In this document: positions 1 through 7,009 of the stretch, in pieces
How the letters are laid out: each line of letters starts with the position of its first letter
Numbering within the stretch: position 1 is the stretch's first letter
From: a bacterium
GTDB taxonomy: Bacteria > Pseudomonadota > Alphaproteobacteria > Caulobacterales > Hyphomonadaceae
DNA length: 7,201 nucleotides
Assembly (NCBI GenBank): GCA_030824255.1
Contig: JAVBYB010000332.1
Location: forward strand, 1-7,201
Direction: 5' to 3'
Position numbers and translations under genes: made by a program
Notes under the pieces: generated by a model
What the model was told of the DNA's origin: nothing
Seen by the model: only the letters and a program-made list of their open reading frames with translations
The model's database searches: none

Positions 1-241
1 CCAGCTGATGCGGCTGGGCTGGAAGATTTTCCTGCCGACTTCGCTCGTGGCGGTCGTTCTGGTCGGCGGCTATGTGACCTTCATGAATGCCAACGCGCGG
101 CCGGAATTCGACGCGATGGACACCAACAAGAGCGGTTATCTGGAAGCGCCAGAACTGGCGGCTGTGACCATGCTGCCGGGCGTCGACAAGAACGGCGACG
201 GGCTGATCAGCTGGATCGAATATCGCGAAGGGGCAAAGTAG
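1..241 (+). CDS. nuoH: NADH-quinone oxidoreductase subunit H, 3' end, with a C-terminal EF-hand tail
   Basis: This is the C-terminal end of the complex I subunit that forms the quinone chamber and the start of the proton path in the membrane arm. The open frame enters from the left edge (first full codon at base 2) and gives 79 residues ending at TAG 239-241. The first residues, QLMRLGWKIFLP, match the conserved segment leading into the last NuoH helix, followed by a hydrophobic stretch (TSLVAVVLVGGYVTF). NuoH normally ends within a few residues of this helix. Here the frame runs on through NANARPEF into two EF-hand loops. Basic residues before the helix and acidic ones after it fit a cytoplasmic-to-periplasmic crossing, so the tail is inferred to be periplasmic. 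The ATG at base 8 is an internal Met, not a start. nuoI begins 3 bases after the stop. NuoH identity rests on about 27 residues plus gene order. Confidence 0.9.
   Translation, partial: QLMRLGWKIFLPTSLVAVVLVGGYVTFMNANARPEFDAMDTNKSGYLEAPELAAVTMLPGVDKNGDGLISWIEYREGAK
119..220 (+). other. Pair of EF-hand calcium-binding loops in the NuoH tail
   Basis: Two 12-residue EF-hand loops are seen in the NuoH frame. Loop 1 (119-154) reads DTNKSGYLEAPE: D at position 1, N at 3, S at 5, G at 6, hydrophobic L at 8 and E at 12. Loop 2 (185-220) reads DKNGDGLISWIE: D at 1, N at 3, D at 5, G at 6, I at 8 and E at 12. Both have every ligand position of the canonical calcium loop, including the bidentate Glu at 12. 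Loop starts are 22 residues apart, closer than the roughly 36 of calmodulin and nearer to compact bacterial calcium-binding repeats. The entering helix of the first hand would be around PEFDAM. Calcium binding is inferred from the motif. An effect on enzyme activity, assembly or stability is not shown. Confidence 0.88.
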
Positions 242-244
242 ATC

Positions 245-730
245 ATGTCGATCGGTCAAGCCATTCGCGGCGCCCTGCTGACGGACTTCATCGGGGCTTT
301 CTTCCTCGCCATGCGCCAGTTCTTCACGCGCAAGGCGACGGTGAACTATCCGTTCGAGAAGGGGCCGCTGTCTCCGCGCTTCCGTGGCGAACATGCGCTG
401 CGTCGCTATGCCAATGGCGAAGAACGCTGCATCGCGTGCAAGCTGTGCGAGGCTATCTGCCCGGCTCAGGCCATCACGATCGAGGCCGAGCCGCGTGAAG
501 ACGGGTCGCGCCGCACCACCCGCTACGACATCGACATGGTGAAATGCATCTATTGCGGCTTCTGCCAGGAAGCCTGCCCGGTAGACGCCATCGTCGAAGG
601 ACCGAATTTCGAGTTCGCCACGGAAACCCGTGAAGAGCTCTATTACGACAAGGAGCGGCTTCTGGAGAACGGCGATCGCTGGGAACGCGAGATCGCCCGC
701 AATCTGGAACTCGATGCACGCTATCGATAG
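245..730 (+). CDS. nuoI: NADH-quinone oxidoreductase subunit I (two 4Fe-4S ferredoxin-type subunit)
   Basis: NuoI is the peripheral-arm subunit next to the membrane. It carries 4Fe-4S clusters N6a and N6b, which pass electrons to N2 and then quinone. The 161-residue product is of usual length for alphaproteobacteria. Two ferredoxin motifs are complete: C62-x2-C65-x2-C68-x3-C72-P and C101-x2-C104-x2-C107-x3-C111-P. As in other two-cluster ferredoxin folds, the last Cys of each motif probably serves the other cluster. Residues 1-28 form a hydrophobic, amphipathic stretch that probably lies on the membrane by NuoH. The segments [10 protein letters not shown] and [13 protein letters not shown] are hallmark family sequences. 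The ATG at 245 is 3 bases after the nuoH stop, with a GAAGGGG Shine-Dalgarno-like run at 227-233, 11 bases upstream. No key residue is missing. Confidence 0.98.
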   Translation: MSIGQAIRGALLTDFIGAFFLAMRQFFTRKATVNYPFEKGPLSPRFRGEHALRRYANGEERCIACKLCEAICPAQAITIEAEPREDGSRRTTRYDIDMVKCIYCGFCQEACPVDAIVEGPNFEFATETREELYYDKERLLENGDRWEREIARNLELDARYR

Positions 731-826
731 AAGGGCGCGGCTTCGCCAAGGCGAGTCGGGTTTTTCGGACTTTCACCTGCCCCGTCCGGGGCGTGTTTTG
801 GACCATAGGAAGAGGGAAGGCAGGCC
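731..826 (+). promoter_or_regulatory. Structured nuoI-nuoJ intergenic leader
   Basis: This is the only long gap in the operon (96 bases against 2-11 elsewhere). It has a GC-rich inverted repeat, GCCCC at 779-783 with GGGGC at 788-792 around a 4-base loop, followed by GTGTTTTG. That resembles a weak terminator, though the T run is only four bases. A competing pairing is possible: CCTGCC (776-781) is fully complementary to GGCAGG (819-824), which overlaps the nuoJ ribosome binding site. CGGAC (766-770) can also pair with GTCCG (784-788), and CGCC (744-747) with either flanking GGCG (734-737 or 750-753). Mutually exclusive folds could modulate read-through or nuoJ translation, but short complements are common in GC-rich DNA. 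No promoter or small gene was recognised in it. Confidence 0.35.
811..826 (+). promoter_or_regulatory. Ribosome binding site that fixes the nuoJ GTG start
   Basis: A purine-rich run, AGAGGGAAGG (811-820), lies 6 bases before the GTG at 827. This strong Shine-Dalgarno match, with the family-typical N-terminus MALIAFY, decides the GTG as the nuoJ start. Its last two G residues also belong to the GGCAGG element that can pair with 776-781. Confidence 0.75.
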
Positions 827-1420
827 GTGGCGCTGATCGCTTTCTACATCCTCTCGACTGTCGTCGTTCTATCGGCGCTGTTCGTGGTGGCTGCCCGTAA
901 CCCGGTGCACTCTGTGCTCTGGCTGATCCTGTCGTTCTTCACGTCGGCGGGCCTTCTGGTGCTGATCGGGGCGGAGTTCCTCGCGATGCTGCTGGTCGTC
1001 GTCTATGTTGGCGCGGTCGCAGTGTTGTTCCTCTTCGTGGTCATGATGCTCGACATCGACTTCGTGGCGCTGAAGCAGGGGTTCCAGAACTATCTTGTCG
1101 TGGGGGCGCTGGTGGCGCTGGCGCTGCTGGCGGAGATCGGGATCGTGGCTGCGGCCGCGACGTTCGGCGGGGGCGAGACGTTCAATCCGAACCCCGGCGC
1201 GCCGACCAACGCGGAAGCAATCTCGCGCGTGCTCTACACGGACTATCTGCTGCTGTTCCAGATGTGCGGGATCGTGCTTCTGGTCGCCATGATGGGCGCC
1301 ATCGTGCTGACGCTGCGGTCACGGCCTAACGTGAAGCGCCAGAACATCGCCGAGCAGACGGGGCGGAAACGCAAGGATGCGGTTGAGCTCAAGGACGTTC
1401 GTCCAGGGCAGGGAATCTGA
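827..1420 (+). CDS. nuoJ: NADH-quinone oxidoreductase subunit J (membrane subunit)
   Basis: NuoJ (mitochondrial ND6 counterpart) sits between NuoH/NuoA and NuoK in the membrane arm and helps couple quinone chemistry to proton pumping. The product has 197 residues with five membrane helices, at about 1-22, 28-47, 52-75, 89-112 and 139-163. The conserved [12 protein letters not shown] lies between helices 1 and 2. The hallmark third helix (GAEFLAM near 48-54, [15 protein letters not shown] at 60-74, then LDID) contains Tyr60 and Gly62 in the region where complex I structures show a pi-bulge that changes shape during turnover. A basic cytoplasmic tail (about 164-197) ending in a PGQGI-type sequence resembles alphaproteobacterial NuoJ. 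The GTG start is supported by a good ribosome binding site. TGA at 1418-1420 is 2 bases before nuoK. Confidence 0.97.
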   Translation: MALIAFYILSTVVVLSALFVVAARNPVHSVLWLILSFFTSAGLLVLIGAEFLAMLLVVVYVGAVAVLFLFVVMMLDIDFVALKQGFQNYLVVGALVALALLAEIGIVAAAATFGGGETFNPNPGAPTNAEAISRVLYTDYLLLFQMCGIVLLVAMMGAIVLTLRSRPNVKRQNIAEQTGRKRKDAVELKDVRPGQGI

Positions 1421-1422
1421 TC

Positions 1423-1740
1423 ATGGCAGGCGCGGAACTCACCCTCGGCCACTATCTCGCTGTCTCGGCGGCGCTGTTCACGATCGGCGTGTTCGGCATC
1501 TTCGTGAACCGCAAGAACATCATCGTCATCCTGATGTCGATCGAGCTCATCCTGCTCTCGGTGAACATCAACCTGGTGGCGTTTTCGGTCTTCAACGGCA
1601 CCATCATGGGCCAGGTCTTCGCCATGCTGGTGCTGACCGTGGCCGCCGCAGAGGCGGCGGTGGGTCTTGCCATTCTGGTCGTCTACTTCCGCAACCGTGG
1701 CGAGATCGCGGTTGAGGATGTGAACGTGCTGCGCGGTTAA
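1423..1740 (+). CDS. nuoK: NADH-quinone oxidoreductase subunit K (membrane subunit)
   Basis: NuoK (ND4L counterpart) is a small three-helix subunit between NuoJ and NuoN that carries part of the central polar axis and one proton route. The 105-residue protein has helices at about 8-28, 33-55 and 65-89. The two membrane-buried glutamates essential in the family are present: Glu41 in helix 2 ([11 protein letters not shown]) and Glu77 in helix 3 ([12 protein letters not shown]), corresponding to Glu36 and Glu72 of E. coli NuoK. The C-terminus ends in the conserved VLRG. The ATG at 1423 follows the nuoJ stop by 2 bases, with GGGA (1411-1414) 8 bases upstream inside the end of nuoJ, so translation is probably coupled. 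Confidence 0.98.
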   Translation: MAGAELTLGHYLAVSAALFTIGVFGIFVNRKNIIVILMSIELILLSVNINLVAFSVFNGTIMGQVFAMLVLTVAAAEAAVGLAILVVYFRNRGEIAVEDVNVLRG

Positions 1741-1751
1741 GGGGACAAGGC

Positions 1752-4046
1752 GTGACCTTCCAGGAATACGCAGCAATCTTCATCGTGCTGGCGCCCGGCA
1801 TCGCCGCGGCGATCTCCGGCCTTGGCCAACGCTTCCTTGGCGACAAGGGCGCGATGACGATCACCACCGCGCTGGTTGTCGGCGCGGCCGCGCTCTCGGG
1901 CTACCTGTTCTTCAGCCAGGCGTTCGGCCATGCCGGCGTCTCCCAGACGATCGTGCTGTCGCGCTGGTTCGATGTCGGCACGTTCATCGCCGACTGGGCC
2001 ATCAAGCTGGACAGCCTGTCGATCACCATGCTGTTCGTGGTGACCAGCGTCTCGGCGCTCGTGCACATCTATTCGATCGGCTACATGGCCGAGGACCCGC
2101 ATCGCGCGCGTTTCTTCGCGTATCTGTCGCTGTTCACCTTTGCCATGCTGATGCTGGTGACGGCGGACAACTTCATCCAGCTGTTCTTCGGCTGGGAAGG
2201 CGTGGGGCTCGCGTCCTACCTGCTGATCGGTTTCTGGTACAAGAAAGCATCGGCCAACGCTGCGGCGATCAAGGCGTTCGTCGTCAACCGCGTGGGCGAC
2301 TTCGGCTTTGCGCTCGGCATCATGGCGGTGGTGTTCATGATCCAGCCAGCGGCGGGCGTGGACTACGCCGCCTACGGCATCACGGAATTCTCGTCGCTGA
2401 AGTTCGACACGGTATTCTCGGTGATCGCGAACAATGCGCCGGTGCAAGTTGTCGGCACGGCCGTGGCTGTTCCGATCCAGGAGGTCACGATCGACTTCCT
2501 GAATTTCCATGTCTGGGGACTGGAGATCGCGGGCATCCTGCTGTTCATCGGCGCGATGGGTAAATCGGCCCAGTTCTTCCTGCACACATGGCTGCCGGAC
2601 GCGATGGAAGGCCCGACCCCGGTGTCGGCGCTGATCCATGCCGCGACGATGGTGACGGCGGGCGTGTTCCTCGTCTGCCGCTCTTCGCCGCTCTATGTGG
2701 AGACGGAAGTCGCCTCCAACATGATCACGGTTGTGGGGGCGACGACCTGCCTGTTCGCGGCGACAGTTGGTCTGGCGCAGAACGACATCAAACGCGTGGT
2801 TGCGTACTCAACCTGCTCGCAGCTGGGCTACATGTTCTTCGCTGCTGGCGTTGGCGCCTATGGCGCGGCGATGTTCCACCTGTTCACGCACGCCTTCTTC
2901 AAGGCGCTGCTGTTCCTCGGCGCGGGCTCCGTCATTCACGGCATGCACCATGAGCAGGACATGCGTTACATGGGTGGCGTGCGCCAACCGATGATGTTCA
3001 CCTGGGCGATGATGCTGGTGGGCACGCTGGCGCTGATCGGCTTCGGCATCCCGGGCACGGATATCGGCTTCGCGGGCTTCTTCTCGAAGGATGCCATCAT
3101 CGAGAGCGCCTACGCCTCGAGCGATGCGTTCGGCCCGTTTGCCTTCTGGTGCTCGATTGCGGCTGCGCTGCTGACGAGCTTCTACTCCTGGCGTCTGATG
3201 TTCATGACGTTCGAGGGCAAGTATCGCCCGAACCCGCATGCGCATCACGATGACCACGGTCATCACGACGATCACGGGCATGACCACGCGCATGCAAAGC
3301 CGAAAGACGGCCGCGCGCCGGCGCACGAGTCCCCGCTGATCATGATCGCGCCTCTGGCGATCCTTGCGGTTGGCGCCGTCTTCGCGGGCGTGATGTTCAA
3401 GCCGTTCTTCCTGACGAAATACGCTGACGACTACTGGAATGGAGCGATCGTTCGCGAGGCTGATCCGCTCTATGGTCCGCACGGCATCCACCCGTATGGC
3501 GAAGCGACGACCGAAGGTCATGCCCCGGCTGAGGCGCATGCGCCTGCCATGTCGAATGCTGCGGCTTCGGCTGCGGAGGAAGCTCATGGCGCGGTTGCGG
3601 CTGACGAGCATGCCGCGCCGGCTGATGGCGCACATGCCGAGGCACACCATGAGCTGCCGGCCTGGGTCGTCTGGGCACCGTTCATCGTGACGATGACAGG
3701 CCTGATTGGCGCGGTGATCTTCTACCTGATGGCGCCGAGTGTGCCGCGTCGGATGGCGCAGAATGGTGGGCCGATGCACTCGTTCCTGTCGCACAAATGG
3801 TACTTCGACGAGATCTACAACTTCGTCTTCGTGAAAGGCACCGCCGCCCTCGGCGACCTGTTCTGGAAGGTCGGGGACAAGAAGATCATCGACGGGCTCG
3901 GACCTGACGGCGTGACGGCGACGGCGAAGGCCGGCGCTGGCGGGCTTTCGAAGCTGCACACCGGCTACATCTTCCACTATGCGCTCGTGATCCTGCTGTC
4001 GGCAGTGGTTTTTGCAGCGTTCATTCTTGTTGGTCAGGGGCGCTGA
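1752..4046 (+). CDS. nuoL: NADH-quinone oxidoreductase subunit L, with extended loops
   Basis: NuoL (ND5 counterpart) is the most distal antiporter-like proton-pumping subunit. Its long lateral helix braces the membrane arm. Key residues are present: Glu149 in GWEGVGLASY (E. coli Glu144), Lys271 in GAMGKSAQFF (Lys229) and Lys446 in GFFSKDAI (Lys399). The C-terminal part has the lateral-helix region (from about WYFDEIYNFVF) and a final helix ending at GQGR. At 764 residues it is much longer than the 613 of E. coli. The extra length includes a 58-residue loop after helix 6 (about 199-256), a His/Asp-rich loop (496-514) and an Ala/His/Glu-rich loop (577-633). The start is GTG, 11 bases after the nuoK stop, with AGGGGA just upstream. 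MTFQEYAAIFIVLAPG fits the family N-terminus. TGA at 4044-4046 is 3 bases before nuoM. Confidence 0.97.
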   Translation: MTFQEYAAIFIVLAPGIAAAISGLGQRFLGDKGAMTITTALVVGAAALSGYLFFSQAFGHAGVSQTIVLSRWFDVGTFIADWAIKLDSLSITMLFVVTSVSALVHIYSIGYMAEDPHRARFFAYLSLFTFAMLMLVTADNFIQLFFGWEGVGLASYLLIGFWYKKASANAAAIKAFVVNRVGDFGFALGIMAVVFMIQPAAGVDYAAYGITEFSSLKFDTVFSVIANNAPVQVVGTAVAVPIQEVTIDFLNFHVWGLEIAGILLFIGAMGKSAQFFLHTWLPDAMEGPTPVSALIHAATMVTAGVFLVCRSSPLYVETEVASNMITVVGATTCLFAATVGLAQNDIKRVVAYSTCSQLGYMFFAAGVGAYGAAMFHLFTHAFFKALLFLGAGSVIHGMHHEQDMRYMGGVRQPMMFTWAMMLVGTLALIGFGIPGTDIGFAGFFSKDAIIESAYASSDAFGPFAFWCSIAAALLTSFYSWRLMFMTFEGKYRPNPHAHHDDHGHHDDHGHDHAHAKPKDGRAPAHESPLIMIAPLAILAVGAVFAGVMFKPFFLTKYADDYWNGAIVREADPLYGPHGIHPYGEATTEGHAPAEAHAPAMSNAAASAAEEAHGAVAADEHAAPADGAHAEAHHELPAWVVWAPFIVTMTGLIGAVIFYLMAPSVPRRMAQNGGPMHSFLSHKWYFDEIYNFVFVKGTAALGDLFWKVGDKKIIDGLGPDGVTATAKAGAGGLSKLHTGYIFHYALVILLSAVVFAAFILVGQGR
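3237..3293 (+). repeat. His/Asp-rich segment of NuoL with tandem HHDDHG hexapeptide
   Basis: Codons 496-514 of nuoL encode 19 residues: ten His, five Asp, two Gly and two Ala. The core is a perfect tandem hexapeptide, HHDDHG, at 3243-3260 and 3261-3278. The two copies use different synonymous codons for Asp and Gly, so the repeat is older than a fresh slippage event or is kept at protein level. It lies between helices 13 and 14. Arg and Lys just before it (FEGKYRP) and the known NuoL topology place it on the cytoplasmic side. Such runs usually can bind Zn, Ni or Cu. Similar His-rich loops are, to my recollection, found in other alphaproteobacterial NuoL proteins. Confidence 0.85.
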
Positions 4047-4049
4047 CGC

Positions 4050-5549
4050 ATGACCGGGCCCATGCTCCTTACCGCAACCACTTTCCTGCCGCTGATTGGC
4101 GCGCTGCTCATCGTGGCGGTGCGCGTGACCGCCGGCGCGAACGCAGCTTCCGCCGCGTCGAAAATTATCGCCGTGCTGGCGACGCTGGCGACGCTGGTTG
4201 TGTCGCTGATTGCGCTCAGCCAGTTCGATGCGTCGAAGGTTGGCTATCAGCTGGTCGACTATGCGCCGTGGTTTGGCGGGTCGTCCTACAAGCTGGGCGT
4301 TGACGGTCTGGCGATCTCTCTGGTGGTGCTTACCACGGCGCTGATGCCGCTTTGCATCCTGCAGTCGATCAAGTCGATCGAGGATCGCCTTGGCGAGTAC
4401 ATGATCTGCTTCCTCGTGCTCGAGACGCTGATGATCGGCGTGTTCTGCGCGCTCGATCTCGTGCTGTTCTACGTGCTGTTCGAGGGCGGCCTGATCCCGA
4501 TGTTCCTGATGATCGGCATCTGGGGCGGCAAGAACCGGCTGTACGCCTCGTTCAAGTTCTTCCTCTACACGCTGCTCGGTTCGCTGCTGCTGCTGGCCGC
4601 GCTGGTCTACATGTCCATCGTCGCGGGCACTACCGACGTGCCGACGCTGCAAGCTGGCTTGCATCCGGAAACCGGGGCGCTGCTGTTCCCCCCGGAGGTT
4701 CAGACCTGGCTGTGGCTGGCGTTCTTCGCTTCCTTCGCTGTGAAGCTGCCGATGTGGCCGGTTCACACCTGGCTGCCCGATGCGCACGTCGAGGCGCCTA
4801 CAGCGGGCTCGGTTGTGCTGGCGGCCGTGCTGTTGAAGATGGGCGGCTACGGCTTCCTGCGTTTCTCGCTGCCGATGTTCCCGGAAGCGTCGCTGTTGTT
4901 CCAGCCGCTGATGTTTGCGCTGTCGGTTATCGCGATCGTTTACGCGTCGCTCGTCGCCTTCCGCCAGACCGACATCAAGAAGCTGGTGGCCTACTCGTCA
5001 GTCGCGCACATGGGCTTCGTGACGCTGGGTATCTTCTCGTTCAACGAGGCGGGCATCCAGGGCGCGATCTTCCAGATGATCAGCCACGGCGTGATCTCAG
5101 GCGCGCTCTTCTTCTGCGTTGGCGTGATCTACGACCGGATGCACACCCGCGAGATTTCGTTCTACGGCGGCCTTGTTCACCGGATGCCGGTCTATGCGGC
5201 GCTGTTCATGCTGTTCTCGATGGCCAACGTAGGTCTGCCGGGCACCAGCGGATTCGTCGGCGAGATCCTGACGATGGTCGGCGCATTCCAGGCCAACACG
5301 TGGGCGGCGGCTGGCGCGGCGCTCGGCGTCATCTTCTCTGCGGTCTACATGCTTACCCTCTATCGCCGCACGGTGTTCGGCGAGATGACCAACGAGAAGC
5401 TGTTCGACATCAAGGATGTCACCGCACTTGAATTCTTCATCCTCGGCCTGCTGGCGATCTTTGCGCTCGGCCTTGGCGTCTTCCCCAGCATCGTGTTCGA
5501 CCTCACGGAGACGTCGACCACAGAAGTGCTGCGGATGATCGGGCAGTAG
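4050..5549 (+). CDS. nuoM: NADH-quinone oxidoreductase subunit M (antiporter-like)
   Basis: NuoM (ND4 counterpart) is the middle antiporter-like subunit of the membrane arm and moves one proton per cycle. The 499-residue protein is of normal length, with about 14 membrane helices. Family-critical residues are seen: Glu145 in [10 protein letters not shown] (E. coli Glu144), Lys232 in [13 protein letters not shown] (Lys234), Lys263 in LLKMGGYG (Lys265) and Glu405 in GFVGEILTM (Glu407). A Glu rather than Lys at the last site distinguishes NuoM from NuoL and NuoN. The broken-helix segments [17 protein letters not shown] and [16 protein letters not shown] are typical. The ATG at 4050 lies 3 bases after nuoL with AGGGG at 4036-4040. 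A second ATG at 4062 would also fit the family and cannot be excluded. TAG at 5547-5549. Confidence 0.98.
   Translation: MTGPMLLTATTFLPLIGALLIVAVRVTAGANAASAASKIIAVLATLATLVVSLIALSQFDASKVGYQLVDYAPWFGGSSYKLGVDGLAISLVVLTTALMPLCILQSIKSIEDRLGEYMICFLVLETLMIGVFCALDLVLFYVLFEGGLIPMFLMIGIWGGKNRLYASFKFFLYTLLGSLLLLAALVYMSIVAGTTDVPTLQAGLHPETGALLFPPEVQTWLWLAFFASFAVKLPMWPVHTWLPDAHVEAPTAGSVVLAAVLLKMGGYGFLRFSLPMFPEASLLFQPLMFALSVIAIVYASLVAFRQTDIKKLVAYSSVAHMGFVTLGIFSFNEAGIQGAIFQMISHGVISGALFFCVGVIYDRMHTREISFYGGLVHRMPVYAALFMLFSMANVGLPGTSGFVGEILTMVGAFQANTWAAAGAALGVIFSAVYMLTLYRRTVFGEMTNEKLFDIKDVTALEFFILGLLAIFALGLGVFPSIVFDLTETSTTEVLRMIGQ
4175..4197 (+). repeat. Short 9-base tandem repeat within nuoM
   Basis: The unit GCTGGCGAC occurs twice in a row (4175-4183 and 4184-4192), followed by a partial third GCTGG. 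In frame it encodes L-A-T-L-A-T-L-V at residues 43-50, in a hydrophobic helix. Because the unit is three codons long, a gain or loss of one copy would keep the frame. It is probably a by-product of low-complexity membrane sequence and GC-rich codon use. Confidence 0.6.
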
Positions 5550-5558
5550 GGACACGTC

Positions 5559-7004
5559 ATGGATTTCCTGGCTGACATCTCCAACGCTCTTCCCGAGGCG
5601 ATCCTCGCGGGCTTCGGCCTTGCGGGCCTGCTGATCGGCGCCATCGGAGGCGACCGCATCTCCGGCCTGCTGAGGCTGCTGGCGGCGCTTGCGCTTGCGG
5701 TCGCTGCGGCGTCGTCGTTCTGGCAGTTCGGCAAGGGCGAGGCCGTGGCTGCGTTTGCTAGCGCTGAGCTCGCGCCGGAAGGTCTGTATCGCGCGACGCT
5801 GTTCACGCTGTTCGCCAAGGGCGTGACGTATTCGCTCGCGGCGCTGGCGCTGTTCATGTCAGGCGGCTTCCTGAAGACAGCGCAGATGGAGCGGTATGAG
5901 TATCCTCTGCTGGTGACGTTCGGTTCGCTGGGCGCTGGCATGATGCTGTCTGCCAACGACCTCATGACGCTCTATGTCGGCATCGAGACGCTGAGCCTGT
6001 CGTCCTACGTGCTGGCCGCGTTCAAGCGCGACAGCGTGAAGTCTGCGGAAGCAGGCCTGAAGTATTTCGTGCTGGGCGCGCTGGCTTCGGGCCTGCTGCT
6101 TTATGGTTCGGCGCTCATCTATGGCTTCTCGGGCGGCACGGGGTATGCGGCTATTGCAGCTGCGCCGACGTCGGTCGGTCTTGTGTTCGGCCTCGTCTTC
6201 TTGATCTGCGGTCTTGCGTTCAAGGCTTCGGCCGCGCCGTTCCACATCTGGACGCCGGACGTTTACGAAGGCGCTCCGGCCCCCGTGGTGGCGTTCTTCT
6301 CGACTGCGCCGAAGATCGCGGCGGTTGGCCTGCTGGCGCATGTGCTGTTCACGGCGTTCGGAACGCACGAGACTTCCTGGCAGCAGATCATCGCCATCAT
6401 CGCCGCGCTTTCCATGCTGATCGGCGCGTTTGGCGCGCTGATGCAGAACAGCATCAAGCGGATCCTTGCATACTCCTCGATCTCGAATGTGGGCTTTGCG
6501 CTGATCGGCATTGCTGCGGGCGCGGACATCGGCGCGGCGTCTGTTCTGGTTTACATGACGCTGTATGTCGTTGCGACGCTAGGCCTGTTCGGCGGCGTGC
6601 TTGCCCTGCGCCGCGGCGGCAAGGCTATCGACCAGATTTCGGATCTCAACGGCCTCGCCAAGACGAAGCCGGGCATCGCGTTGGGTCTCCTCGTCCTGAT
6701 CTTTTCGGTGGCGGGTATCCCGCCTGCGGCAGGTTTCTGGGGCAAGCTGCAGGTGTTCACCGCCGGTATCGAAGGCGGCCTGCTGTGGCTCGTTATCGTT
6801 GGTTGCGTGGCGAGCGTGGTGTCGCTCGGCTACTATCTGCGTCTGGTGTGGGCGATGTTCATGAAGCCTGCCGGTGAACCGATGGACAAAACCGACTTCT
6901 CGATCGGCGCGATCGTCGCTGTCACGGCGCTTCTGATGTTCCCTGTCCTCACGATTGCGATCCAGTTCCTGCTCGAAATGGCCGCGCGCGCGGCTGGCGG
7001 CTGA
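5559..7004 (+). CDS. nuoN: NADH-quinone oxidoreductase subunit N (antiporter-like)
   Basis: NuoN (ND2 counterpart) is the antiporter-like subunit closest to NuoK and NuoJ, and the first to receive the coupling signal from the quinone site. The 481-residue product has the expected length for a 14-helix bacterial NuoN. Key residues are in place: Glu143 in YVGIETLSLSSY (E. coli Glu133), Lys222 in GLAFKASAAPFHIW (Lys217), Lys252 in STAPKIAAVG (Lys247) and Lys396 in GFWGKLQVF (Lys395). The motif SIKRILAYSSISNVGF is typical of the family. The ATG at 5559 is 9 bases after the nuoM stop. AGGGA at 5548-5552, overlapping that stop, is a well-placed ribosome binding site and suggests coupling. TGA at 7002-7004. 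Confidence 0.98.
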   Translation: MDFLADISNALPEAILAGFGLAGLLIGAIGGDRISGLLRLLAALALAVAAASSFWQFGKGEAVAAFASAELAPEGLYRATLFTLFAKGVTYSLAALALFMSGGFLKTAQMERYEYPLLVTFGSLGAGMMLSANDLMTLYVGIETLSLSSYVLAAFKRDSVKSAEAGLKYFVLGALASGLLLYGSALIYGFSGGTGYAAIAAAPTSVGLVFGLVFLICGLAFKASAAPFHIWTPDVYEGAPAPVVAFFSTAPKIAAVGLLAHVLFTAFGTHETSWQQIIAIIAALSMLIGAFGALMQNSIKRILAYSSISNVGFALIGIAAGADIGAASVLVYMTLYVVATLGLFGGVLALRRGGKAIDQISDLNGLAKTKPGIALGLLVLIFSVAGIPPAAGFWGKLQVFTAGIEGGLLWLVIVGCVASVVSLGYYLRLVWAMFMKPAGEPMDKTDFSIGAIVAVTALLMFPVLTIAIQFLLEMAARAAGG

Positions 7005-7009
7005 GGCGG

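Noticed and set aside
8..241. A free-standing 77-residue membrane-anchored EF-hand protein starting at the ATG at base 8
   Set aside because: The frame stays open to the left edge, and the residues before and after this Met match the conserved last part of NuoH directly upstream of nuoI, so the ATG is an internal codon.
779..799. A true rho-independent terminator between nuoI and nuoJ
   Set aside because: The stem is only about five pairs and the T tract four bases, and a full stop here would cut off five essential complex I genes. At most it is a partial attenuator.
630..836. A 68-codon open frame bridging nuoI and the start of nuoJ
   Set aside because: It begins inside nuoI, ends just inside nuoJ, shows no motif and has no convincing ribosome binding site, so it is not offered as a gene filling the 96-base gap.
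1737..2639. A 300-codon minus-strand open frame opposite nuoL
   Set aside because: It has a similar Arg/Asp/His-rich composition, no motif and no plausible ribosome binding context. It is a shadow of nuoL.
2808..4787. A 659-codon open frame on the minus strand
   Set aside because: It lies wholly antisense to nuoL and nuoM, and its product is an Arg/His/Gln/Glu-rich mixture with no recognisable domain. This is the usual mirror image of GC-rich genes for hydrophobic proteins.
4352..5431. A 359-codon + strand open frame inside nuoM
   Set aside because: It is an out-of-frame reading of a well-supported nuoM gene, rich in Arg, Ala and Asp with no family resemblance.
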